Source: Limnohabitans sp. DM1 (lineage in GTDB: Bacteria; Pseudomonadota; Gammaproteobacteria; Burkholderiales; Burkholderiaceae_C). Taken from it: DNA of 64,000 nt. The stretch lies in NCBI RefSeq assembly GCF_001269385.1, contig NZ_CXOO01000027.1:124001-188000 (forward strand), read 5' to 3'. How positions within the stretch are numbered: the first letter of the stretch is position 1; each line of letters begins with the position of its first letter. The notes under the pieces were generated by a model. That model was given only the letters and a program-made list of their open reading frames with translations, was not told where the DNA came from and ran no database searches. Positions 27,001 through 39,000 of the stretch are shown here, one piece after another. Both the position numbers and the translations under genes were made by a program.

Positions 27001-30000
27001 TGGCGTGTGACCAGCACAGCATTGCTCGATGGCGAGCACAGCCTGACGGTCAAGAACCGCGATGCGGCAGGCAATATCGGTGGCCTCAGTGCGCCTCTGG
27101 TGGTCAACGTCGATACGGCGGCTCCCAATTTGTCGGTGGCCGCTGTGGCGGGCAATGACATCGTCAATGCCGCAGAAAAATCTGCAGGCCTGATTTTGCG
27201 CGGCAGCAGCGAAGCAGGCGCTTCGGTGCAGCTGTCCTGGACCGGTGCGCAAGGCATGCTGGACTTGCCCGCCACGACCGACGCCACGGGGCAATGGATC
27301 CTGGAGCTGAGTGCCACCGATCTGCAGGCCTTGGGCGAGGATGGCCTCACCAACCTGACCGTGAGCGCCACCGATGCTGCAGGCAACGTCAGCCGCATCA
27401 CGCGCAGCATCACGCTGATGAGCACGCCACCGACTGCGCCTGTCCTGAGCGGTTTGACCGTTGACACCGACAGCGGGCGCAGTGCCAGCGACGCGATCAC
27501 GGCCAACACCCTGCCCACGCTGGCGGGCCGTGCTGAGGGCGCGCAGTGGGTCAAGGTGTATCTGGGCAGTTCACTCCAAGCCACTGTGGCCGTCAGCGAT
27601 GGGCAATTCAGCTTCACGCCTGCACAGCGCTTGGCAGACGGTGTTTACCACTACACCGCTGTCGCCCTGGATGCAGCGGGCAACACCAGTGAGGTGAGTG
27701 GTGCCCTGAGCGTTACGGTTGACACGACGGCCCCCTTGGCCACCAGCCTGACAGGTCCTGATGTGACAGGCCAGGCACGGCCTACATTGACGGGCAGCGC
27801 CGAGCCCGATGCCCAGGTGCGTATTCTGGGCACCGGTCTGAACACCGAGCCGGTGGTTCAGGCCGATGCGGATGGGCTATTCAGCTGGCAACCGAGCGCT
27901 GATCTGGCCGATGGCCACTACAGCCTGATGGCGGAAGTCTTGGATCTGGCGGGCAATGTGTCCTCCAGGTCCGAGCCCTTGCCACTGCTGGTGGACACCC
28001 GAGCGCCCAATGCCCCGACATTGACGGGCTTTGGCACCGTAGGCGGCACACCCACGGCCTTGATTTCCGAGGTGCAGCAGCAGGTGCTGCAAGGCATGGC
28101 CGAGCCGGGTGCTGTGGTGGAAGTCTGGCGCGACGGGATCTTGTTGGGCACCCCCACAGCCGACAGCACAGGGGTCTTCACCCTGGACCTGACCGATGCA
28201 CCGCTGGCCGATGGCACCTACAGCTTCACCGCTTTGTCGACCGACAGGGCACTGAACATATCGGCCATGGCCAGTCTGTTTGACTTGACCGTGAGCACCG
28301 CAGCACCGGCCGTCGGAACACTGTCCTTGTTGGCCTTCACGGACAGCGGCGACAGCGACAGTGATGGCCTGACGCAAGACAACAGTTTCACGCTGTCTTT
28401 GACGGGTCAAGACCCGGCGGCCTTGGTGACTTATGAGGTCTCGACAGACGGCGGGTTGAACTGGGACACCACTTCGGCCGAACAAGGCCCGCTGGCAGAC
28501 GGCAGCTACCAGTTCCGCGCGCAGATGCTGGATGCCGACAGCAACCTGAGCTTGAGCAATGTGCACAGCGTGACGATTGACACCGCTGTGGCAGCAGGCG
28601 TGTTGAGCTTGGAGGGCTTGGCCGACAGCGTCAGCCAGTCAGGTGGCATCAACACCACCGACAACAGCTTTGATCTGAAACTGACAGATCCAGACGCCGA
28701 TGCCAGCGTGGTGTACCAAGTGTCCACCGACAGCGGCGCAAGCTGGAGCGCCACCTCCACAGCCCAGGTCCATCTGGCTGATGGCAGCTACCAGTTCCGG
28801 GCGCAAGTGACCGATGCAGCGGGCAATGTGGCCACGACGGCGGTGCAGCGTTTGACGATCGACACCACGCCAGAGCCCGTCACCCCAGTTGAACTGGACG
28901 TGATCAAGGCTTATGCAGACAGCAACGGCAGTGGTTCCGCCGCGGTGCCGGACCTGGCTGTGTTCACGGCATGCGCCGTGACCGGGGTCGATGCCAGCAA
29001 CCTGGACGCCATCCTCAGCGCCTTGGCCAGCAGTGCCGTCACTGCCGCCCAGACCGACACGGTGGCCAAAGTGCAGGCCATTGTCGATGCGTACCAGGCG
29101 ATTCAAGCCCACGCCGATGGCACATCGGACAACAATACGACAGCGCCTTCACAGGCGCAATACGCCGCCATCGGTGTGACCGGGGTAGACAGCGCAGACA
29201 AAGCCAGCTTGCTGGGCGATGTGATCGACGGCCAAGCCTTTGGCGCAGTTGACAGCGTGAGCGAAGTGCAAGCCTTGGCCGATGCCGTGCAAGCCGTCAT
29301 GGCCGGCACGCCCAGCCTGGCGCAATTGGCCAGTTTGGGTGTACAGGGGGTCACCGCTGAAAACCTGGCAGCCGTGCAAGCCGCACTGGCCAGCGTGACC
29401 GATGCCACGCAGCTGAGCAGCCTTGCGGCTGTGCAAACGCTGGTGTTGGCAGGTGCTTCTGACCATGCCGAGGGTACAGCCACCGCCGCATCGGCTGCAG
29501 CAACAGCCGCCGAAACAGCTGCAACGGCTTTGGTCAGTGCGGTTGCAGCCTTGAGCAGTCCGGCAACGCCCGCTGAGTTGGCAGACGTGGAGGCCAAGCA
29601 GGCCGCGGCCTTGGCGGCTACCGTTGATGCCGCTGCCAAAGCCGCAGCAGCGACCGCTGCCGCCACAGCCGCGCAAGCTGCTGCCACAGCGGCTGGTGAA
29701 ACAACGCCATCGGGCGTGACTGATGCCAAAAGTGCTGCAGCCGCTGCAAGTGCAGCGGCAGCAGCCGCAACTGCTGCAGCCACAACCAGCGAAAGCGCGA
29801 CCGACGCCAAAGTGGCCAGCTTGGCCACGGCCGCTGCCACGGCTGCAACTGCAGCCACAACGGCGGCTGCAGCAGCAACAGCGGCCAAGACCGCGCTTGA
29901 CAGTGCAGTTGCAGAACTGAGCAATCCGGCAACGCCAGCTCAGTTGAGCGATGTCGAAGCCAAGCAGGCCGCTGCCCAATCAGCCGCCGCAGATGCCGCC

Positions 30001-33000
30001 GCCAAAGCCGCAGCAGCGACTGCTGCCGCAACAGCCGCGCAAGCGGCTGCCACAGCGGCTGGTGAAACAACGCCATCTGGCGTGACAGCTGCCAACGCTG
30101 CCGCCACCGCTGCAAGTGCAGCGGGCACCGCTGCAACTGCTGCAGCCACAGCCAGCGAAACAGCGACAGACGCCAAAGTGGCCGACCTGGCAGCAGTTGC
30201 CGCCAATGCCGCAACTGCAGCCACAACAGCCGCAGCAGCAGCGACAGCCGCCAATGCAGCGTTAGAAAGCGCCGTTGCAGCACTGGGCAATCCGGCAACG
30301 CCAGCACAGTTGAGCGCCGTAGAGGCAAACCAAGCGGCTGCGCTCGCAGCTGCTGCTGATGCTGCTGCCAAAGCCGCAGAAGCGACCGCTGCCGCAACAG
30401 CCGCGCAAGCTGCTGCCACAGCGGCTGGAGAAACAACGCCATCCAGCGTGGCTGCTGCCAACAGTGCTGCTGCAGCTGCAAGTACAGCTGCAGCAGCCGC
30501 AACTGCTGCAGCCACAACCAGCGAAAGCGCGACCGACGCCAAAGTGGCCAGCTTGGCCACCGCCGCTGCCACGGCTGCAACTGCAGCCACAACGGCAGCC
30601 GCTGCAGCGACAGCCGCCAAGACAGCTTTGGACAGCGCCGTTGCAGAACTGGGCAATCCGGCAACGCCAGCTCAGTTGAGCGATGTCGAAGCCAAGCAGG
30701 CCATTGCCCAAGCAGCAGCCACAGATGCCGCCGCCAAAGCAGCAGCAGCGACCGCTGCCGCGGTAGCCGCGCAAGCGGCTGCCACAGCGGCTGGTGAAAC
30801 AACGCCATCTGGCGTCACAGCTGCCAACAGTGCTGCTGCCGCTGCAAGTGCAGCGGGCACCGCTGCAACTGCTGCAGCCACAGCCAGCGAAACAGCGACA
30901 GACGCCAAAGTGGCCGACCTGGCAGCAGTTGCCGCCAATGCCGCAACTGCAGCCACAACAGCCGCAGCAGCAGCGACAGCCGCCAATGCAGCGTTAGAAA
31001 GCGCCGTTGCAGCACTGGGCAATCCGGCAACGCCAGCACAGTTGAGCGCCGTAGAGGCAAACCAAGCGGCTGCGCTCGCAGCTGCTGCTGATGCTGCTGC
31101 CAAAGCCGCAGAAGCGACCGCTGCCGCAACAGCCGCGCAAGCTGCTGCCGCAGCGGCAGGTGAAACAACGCCATCCAGCGTGGATGTGGCCAATACCGCT
31201 GCCGCCGCTGCAAGCGCAGCAGGTACCGCTGCAATTGCTGCAGCCACAGCCAGCGAAACAGCGACCGACGCCAAAGTGGCCGACCTGGCTGCAGTTGCCG
31301 CCACTGCCGCCACTGCAGCCACAACAGCCGCAGCCGCTGCGACAGCCGCCAAGGCAGCTTTGGACAGCGCCGTTGCAGAACTGGGCAATCCGGCAACGCC
31401 AGCTCAGTTGAGCGATGTCGAAGCCAAGCAGGCCGCTGCCCAATCAGCCGCCGCAGATGCCGCCGCCAAAGCCGCAGCAGCGACTGCTGCCGCAACAGCC
31501 GCGCAAGCGGCTGCCACAGCGGCTGGTGAAACAACGCCATCTGGCGTGACAGCTGCCAACGCTGCTGCCACCGCTGCAAGCGCAGCGGGCACCGCTGCGC
31601 TTGCTGCAGCCACAGACAGCGAAACAGCCACAGACGCCAAAGTGGCCGACCTGGCAGCAGTTGCCGCCACTGCCGCAACTGATGCCACAACAGCCGCAGC
31701 TGCAGCGACAGCGGCCAAGGCAGCTTTGGAGAGCGCCGTTGTAGCACTGGGCAATCCGGCAACGCCAGCGCAGTTGAGCGATGTCGAAGCGAAGCAGGCC
31801 ATTGCCCAAGCAGCAGCCACGGATGCCGCTGCCAAAGCCGCAGCAGCGACTGCTGCCGCAACAGCCGCGCAAGCAGCTGCCACAGCGGCTGGTGAAACAA
31901 CGCCATCTGGCGTCACAGCTGCCAACAGTGCTGCCGCCGCTGCAAGTGCAGCGGGCACAGCCGCGACTGCTGCAGCCACAGCCAGCGAAACTGCGATAGA
32001 CGCCAAAGTGGCAGACCTGGCCACGGTAGCTGCCAACGCAGCCGATGCAGCAACAGCGGCAGCCGATGCAGCATCAGAGGCCAAGACTGCTTTGGTCGAG
32101 GCAGTCAATGCTCTAGGCAGTCCAGCAACGCCAGCGCAATTGGCCAACGTAGAGGTCAAACAAGCCGCAGCTTTGGCTGCTGCCGCAGATGCTGCAGCCA
32201 AAGCACAGGCGGCCACAGCTGCCGCGAACGCCACGCAAGCCGCGGCTTCAGCGGCTGGTGAAACAGTCCCTGACAGCGTGGCCATTGCCATCAGTGCGGC
32301 CACAGCTGCAAATGCAGCGGACACCGACGCCACTGCATCGGCCACGGCCAGCGAAACCGCGACAGACGCCAAAGTGGCAGACCTGGCCACGGCAGCTGCC
32401 AACGCAGCCGATGCAGCAACAGCGGCAGCCGATGCAGCATCAGAGGCCAAGACTGCTTTGGTCGAGGCAGTCAATGCTCTAGGCAGTCCAGCAACGCCAG
32501 CGCAATTGGCCAACGTAGAGGTCAAACAAGCCGCAGCACAAGCAGCGGCAGTCGACGCTGCAAACGCAGCCGCAGCGGCGAGTGATGCCGCAAGAGCAGC
32601 CGAGGACGCCGCTGTAGCCGCGAACGAAACCGAGCCTGACAGTGTGGCAGCTGCCAACAATGCTGCCGCCGCTGCAAGCACAGCGGGCGCAGCCGCAACA
32701 GCTGCCGCAAATGCCAGCGAAACCGCGACAGACGCCAAAGTGGCCATCTTGGCCACGGCAGCTGCCAACGCAGCCGATGCAGCAACAGCGGCAGCCGATG
32801 CAGCAACAGCGGCCAAGACTGCTTTGGACGAGGCAGTCAATGCCTTGAGCAGTCTGGCAACGCCAGAAGAACTGGCGGCAGTGCAAGACAAACAGGCCGC
32901 AGCACAAGCAGCGGCAGTCGACGCTGCAAACGCAGCCGCAGCGGCGAGTGATGCCGCAACAGCAGCGGAGGACGCCGCTGTAGCCGCGAACGAAACCGAG

Positions 33001-36000
33001 TCTGACAGTGTGGCAGCTGCCAACAATGCTGCCGCCGCTGCCAGCACTGCGGGCACCGACGCCAGCGCATCGGCCACCGCCAGCGAAACCGCGACAGATG
33101 CCAAAGTGGCAGACCTTGCCACGGCAGCTGCCAACGCGGCCGATGCAGCAACAGCGGCAGCCGATGCAGCAACAGCGGCCAAGACTGCTTTGGACGACGC
33201 AGTAAAAGCCCTGGGCAGTCCGGCAACCCCAGCGCAATTGACCAACGTAGAGGTCAAGCAAGCTGCAGCTTTGGCTGCTGCCGCAGATGCTGCAGCGAAA
33301 GCACAAGCAGCCACAGCTGCCGCGACCGCCGCGCAAGCCGCCGCTTCAGCGGCCGGTGAAACAGTCCCTGACAGCGTGGCCATTGCCATCAGTGCGGCCG
33401 CAGCTGCAAATGCAGCGGACACCGACGCCACCGCATCGACCACGGCCAGCGAAACCGCGACAGACGCCAAAGTGGCCATCTTGGCCACTGCAGCTGCCAA
33501 CGCAGCCGATGCCGCAACAGCGGCAGCCGATGCAGCAACAGCGGCCAAGACTACTTTGGACGAGGCAGTCAATGCCTTGAGCAGTCCGGCAACTGCAGCG
33601 CAATTGACCAACGTAGAGGTCAAGCAAGCCGCAGCTTTGGCTGCTGCCGCAGATGCTGCAGCGAAAGCACAAGCGGCCACAGCTGCCGCGAACGCCGCGC
33701 AAGCCGCCGCTTCAGCGGCCGGTGAAACAGTCCCTGACAGCGTGGCCATTGCCATCAGTGCGGCCACAGCTGCAAATGCAGCGGACACCGACGCCACTGC
33801 ATCGGCCACGGCCAGCGAAACCGCGACAGACGCCAAAGTGGCAGACCTGGCCACGGCAGCTGCCAACGCAGCCGATGCAGCAACAGCGGCAGCCGATGCA
33901 GCATCAGAGGCCAAGACTGCTTTGGTCGAGGCAGTCAATGCTCTAGGCAGTCCAGCAACGCCAGCGCAATTGGCCAACGTAGAGGTCAAACAAGCCGCAG
34001 CTTTGGCTGCTGCCGCAGATGCTGCAGCGAAAGCACAAGCAGCCACAGTTGCCGCGAAAGTGGCACAGGACGCAGCAGCAGCAGCAGGCGAAGCCGAACC
34101 TGACAGCGTGGGTGATGCCAACAGTGCGGCCACAGCTGCAAATGCAGCGGACACCGACGCCACTGCATCGGCCACGGCCAGCGAAACTGCGACAGACGCC
34201 AAAGTGGCAGACTTGGCCACGGCAGCTGCCAACGCAGCCGATGCAGCAACAGCGGCGGCCGATGCAGCAACAGCGGCCAAGACTGCTTTGGACGACGCAG
34301 TTAAAGCCTTGAGCAGTCCGGCAACGCCAGCGCAATTGGCCAACGTAGAGGTCAAACAAGCCGCATCTTTGGCTGCTGCCGCAGATGCTGCAGCGAAAGC
34401 ACAAGCAGCCACAGCTGCCGCGAAAGTGGCACAGGACGCAGCAGTAGCAGCAGGCGAAGCCGAACCTGACAGCGTGGGTGATGCCAACAGTGCGGCCACA
34501 GCTGCAAATGCAGCGGACACCGACGCCACTGCATCGGCCGCGGCCAGCGAAACTGCGACAGACGCCAAAGTGGCAGACTTGGCCACGGCAGCTGCCAACG
34601 CAGCCGATGCAGCAACAGCGGCAGCCGATGCAGCAACAGCGGCCAAGACTGCTTTGGACGACGCAGTTAAAGCCTTGAGCAGTCCGGCAACGCCAGAAGA
34701 ACTGGCGGCAGTGCAAGACAAACAAGCCGCAGCACAAGCAGCGGCAGTCGACGCTGCAAACGCGGCCGCAGCGGCGAGTGATGCCGCAACAGCAGCCGAG
34801 GACGCCGCTGTAGCCGCGAACGAAACCGAGCCTGACAGCGTGGCAGCAGCCATAGCCGCTGCGAATGCAGCAAGCACAGCGGGCGCAGCCGCAACAGCTG
34901 CCGCAAATGCCAGCGAAACCGCGACAGACGCCAAAGTGGCCATCTTGGCCACGGCAGCTGCCAACGCAGCCACTGCAGCAACAGCGGCAGCCGATGCAGC
35001 AACAGCGGCCAAGACTGCTTTGGACGAGGCAGTCAATGCCATCGGCAGTCCGGCAACTGCAGCGCAATTGACCAACGTAGAGGTCAAGCAAGCCGCAGCT
35101 TTGGCTGCTGCCGCAGATGCTGCAGCGAAAGCACAAGCAGCCACAGTTGCCGCGACCGCTGCGCAAGCCGCCGCTTCAGCGGCCGGTGAAACAGTCCCCG
35201 ACAGCGTTGCCATTGCCATCAGTGCGGCCACAGCTGCAAATGCATCGGACACCGACGCCACTGCATCTGCCACCGCCAGCGAAACAGCGACAGACGCCAA
35301 AGTGGCAGACCTTGCCATGGCAGCTGCCAACGCAGCCACTGCAGCAACAGCGGCAGCTACAAAAGCAATAGAAGCCAAGACTGCTTTGGACGAGGCAGTC
35401 AATGCCCTGGGCAGTCCAGCAACGCCAGAGGAACTGGCGGCAGTGCAAGACAAACAGGTCGCAGCACAAGCAGCGGCAGTCGACGCTGCAAACGCAGCCG
35501 CAGCGGCGAGTGATGCCGCAACAGCAGCCGAGGACGCCGCTGTAGCCGCGAACGAAACCGAGCCTGACAGTGTGGCAGCTGCCAACAATGCTGCCGCCGC
35601 TGCAAGCACAGCGGGCGCAGCCGCAACAGCTGCCGCAAATGCCAGCGAAACCGCGACAGACGCCAAAGTGGCCATCTTGGCCACGGCAGCTGCCAACGCG
35701 GCCGATGCAGCAACAGCGGCAGCCGATGCAGCAACAGCGGCCAAGACTGCTTTGGACGAGGCAGTCAATGTCCTGGGCAGTCCAGCAACGCCAGCGCAAT
35801 TGACCAACGTAGAGGCCAAGCAAGCCGCAGCTTTGGCTGCTGCCGCAGATGCTGCAGCGAAAGCACAAGCAGCCACAGCTGCCGCGACCGCTGCGCAAGC
35901 CGCCGCTTCAGCGGCCGGTGAAACAGTCCCCGACAGCGTTGCCATTGCCATCAGTGCGGCCGCAGCTGCAAATGCAGCGGACACCGACGCCACCGCATCG

Positions 36001-39000
36001 ACCACGGCCAGCGAAACCGCGACAGACGCCAAAGTGGCCATCTTGGCCACGGCAGCTGCCAACGCAGCCGATGCAGCAACAGCGGCGGCCGATGCAGCAA
36101 CAGCGGCCAAGACTGCTTTGGACGACGCAGTTAAAGCCTTGAGCAGTCCGGCAACTGCAGCGCAATTGACCAACGTAGAGGTCAAGCAAGCCGCAGCTTT
36201 GGCTGCTGCCGCAGATGCTGCAGCGAAAGCACAAGCGGCCACAGCTGCCGCGAACGCCGCGCAAGCCGCCGCTTCAGCGGCCGGTGAAACAGTCCCTGAC
36301 AGCGTGGCCATTGCCATCAGTGCGGCCACAGCTGCAAATGCAGCGGACACCGACGCCACTGCATCGGCCACGGCCAGCGAAACTGCGACAGACGCCAAAG
36401 TGGCAGACTTGGCCACGGCAGCTGCCAACGCAGCCGATGCAGCAACAGCGGCAGCCGATGCAGCAACAGAAGCCAAGACCGCTTTGGACGACGCAGTTGA
36501 AGCCTTGAGCAGTCCGGCAACGCCAGCGCAATTGACCAACGTTGAGGTCAAACAAGCCGCAGCACAAGCAGCGGCAGTCGACGCTGCAAACGCAGCCGCA
36601 GCGGCGAGTGATGCCGCAACAGCAGCGGAGGACGCCGCTGTAGCCGCGAACGAAACCGAGTCTGACAGTGTGGCAGCTGCCAACAATGCTGCCACCGCTG
36701 CAAGCACAGCGGGCACAGCCGCAACAACTGCCGCAAATGCCAGCGAAACCGCGACAGACGCCAAAGTGGCCATTTTGGCCACGGCAGCTGCCAATGCAGC
36801 CGATGCAGCAACAGCGGCAGCCGATGCAGCAACAGCGGCCAAGACTGCTTTGGACGACGCAGTTGAAGCCTTGAGCAGTCCGGCAACGCCAGCGCAATTG
36901 ACCAACGTAGAGGTCAAGCAAGCCGCAGCACAAGCAGCGGCAGTCGACGCTGCAAACGCAGCCGCAGCGGCGAGTGATGCCGCAACAGCAGCGGAGGACG
37001 CCGCTGTAGCCGCGAACGAAACCGAGTCTGACAGTGTGGCAGCTGCCAACAATGCTGCCGCCGCTGCAAGCACAGCGGGCGCAGCCGCAACAGCTGCCGC
37101 AAATGCCAGCGAAACCGCGACAGACGCCAAAGTGGCCATCTTGGCCACTGCAGCTGCCAACGCAGCCGATGCAGCAACAGCGGCAGCCGATGCAGCAACA
37201 GCGGCCAAGACTGCTTTGGACGAGGCAGTCAATGCCATCGGCAGTCCGGCAACTGCAGAGCAATTGACCAACGTAGAGGTCAAGCAAGCCGCAGCTTTGG
37301 CTGCTGCCGCAGATGCTGCAGCGAAAGCACAAGCAGCCACAGTTGCCGCGACCGCTGCGCAAGCCGCCGCTTCAGCGGCCGGTGAAACAGTCCCCGACAG
37401 CGTTGCCATTGCCATCAGTGCGGCCACAGCTGCAAATGCATCGGACACCGACGCCACTGCATCTGCCACCGCCAGCGAAACCGCGACAGACGCCAAAGTG
37501 GCAGACCTTGCCACGGCAGCTGCCAACGCAGCCACTGCAGCAACAGCGGCAGCCGATGCAGCAATAGAAGCCAAGACTGCTTTGGACGAGGCAGTCAATG
37601 CCCTGGGCAGTCCAGCAACGCCAGAGGAACTGGCGGCAGTGCAAGACAAACAGGTCGCAGCACAGGCAGCGGCAGTCGACGCTGCAAACGCAGCCGCAGC
37701 GGCGAGTGATGCCGCAAGAGCAGCCGAGGACGCGGCTGTAGCCGCGAACGAAACCGAGCCTGACAGCGTGGCAGCAGCCATCGCCGCTGCGAATGCAGCA
37801 AGCGCAGCGGGCGCAGCCGCAACAACTGCCGCAAATGCCAGCGAAACTGCGACAGACGCCAAAGTGGCAGACCTTGCCACGGCAGCTGCCAACGCAGCCG
37901 ATGCAGCAACAGCGGCAGCCGATGCAGCAGCAGCGGCCAAGACTGCTTTGGACGAGGCAGTCAATGCCCTGGACAGTCCGGCAACGCCAGAAGAACTGGC
38001 GGCAGTGCAAGACAAACAGGCCGCAGCACAGTCAGCGGCAGTCGACGCTGCAAACGCAGCTGCAGCGGCGAGTGATGCCGCAAGAGCAGCCGAGGACGCC
38101 GCTGTAGCCGCCAACGAAACCGAGCCTGACAGCGTGGCAGCAGCCATCGCCGCTGCGAATGCAGCAAGCGCAGCAGGCTCAGCCGCAACAACTGCCGCAA
38201 ATGCCAGCGAAACCGCGACAGACGCCAAAGTGGCAGACCTTGCCACGGCAGCCGCTGATGCCGCGACCGCAGCGACAACAGCGGCTGCAACAGCAACTGA
38301 AGCTAAGGACGCTCTGGACTTCGCCGTCTCAGCATTGAGCGATCCGGCAACAGCAGACGAACTGGCTGATGTCGCAGCCAAACAAGCCGCAGCGCTGGAT
38401 GCTGCCGCAGATGCCGCAGCGAAAGCGCAAGCCGCCACAGCGGCTGCGACCGCAGCACAGGCCGCCGCCGCAGCAGCAGGCGAAGCCGAACCTGACAGCG
38501 TGGGTGATGCCAACATTGCCGCCTCCGCTGCCAGCACTGCGGGCACCGACGCCACCGCATCGGCCACGGCCAGCGAAACAGCAACCGACGCCAAAGTGGC
38601 TGACCTGGCCACGGCAGCTGCCAACGCAGCCACTGCAGCAACAGCGGCAGCCGAGGCAGCAACAGAAGCCAAGACTGCTTTGGACGAGGCAGTCAATGCC
38701 TTGAGCAGTCCGGCAACGCCAGAGGAGCTGACGGCATTGGAAGTCAAACAAGCCGCAGCGCAAGCAGCGACAGTCGAAGCTGGTTCCGCAGCCGCAGCGG
38801 CGACGGCAGCCGCAGCAGCAGCCCAGGCCGCCGCCACTGCCGCCAACGAAACCGAACCTGCCAGCGTGGCAGCAGCCAACGCCGCTTCGGGTGCAGCGAC
38901 TGCAGCGGCGCAGCAGGCCGCAGCGGCTGTGCTGAGCAGCTCGGCGCAAATCGACCGTACCGCATCGGCTGACTTGAACGTTTACACGCTGGCCGGTGTG

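Larger units (their letters stand above)
5050..28880 (+). repeat. Long array of bacterial Ig-like domains within the giant CDS
   Basis: About 7,900 residues consist of domains of roughly 90-120 residues. Typical features are an opening DDTGxSxxDxIT, a central GLTLSGTAExGA, a later GxHxLRA...D-x-AGN, and a closing V-x-VDT. Several dozen domains are present; exact counting needs a profile search. Until about nt 22200 many domains carry an inserted D-x-N-x-D-G-x-x-D-x-G-E loop, and another subtype has VGDxVxLYNGST. After about 23500 the domains become shorter and more uniform. Ig-like stacks of this kind form rigid stalks in known giant adhesins. Confidence 0.88.

Noticed and set aside
31404-38879. 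A 2,491-codon open frame on the minus strand opposite the alanine-rich repeats
   Set aside because: It mirrors the GC-rich repeated plus-strand codons (Ala GCN reads as NGC/Ala-type codons in reverse) and is itself a low-complexity alanine/serine repeat without start signals or domains. It is a shadow of the giant CDS.
29464-38950. Possible CRISPR-like or satellite array because of the regular period
   Set aside because: The 366-bp units are coding, contiguous and without short spacers, and they translate to a consistent 122-residue repeat. This is a protein repeat, not a CRISPR array.
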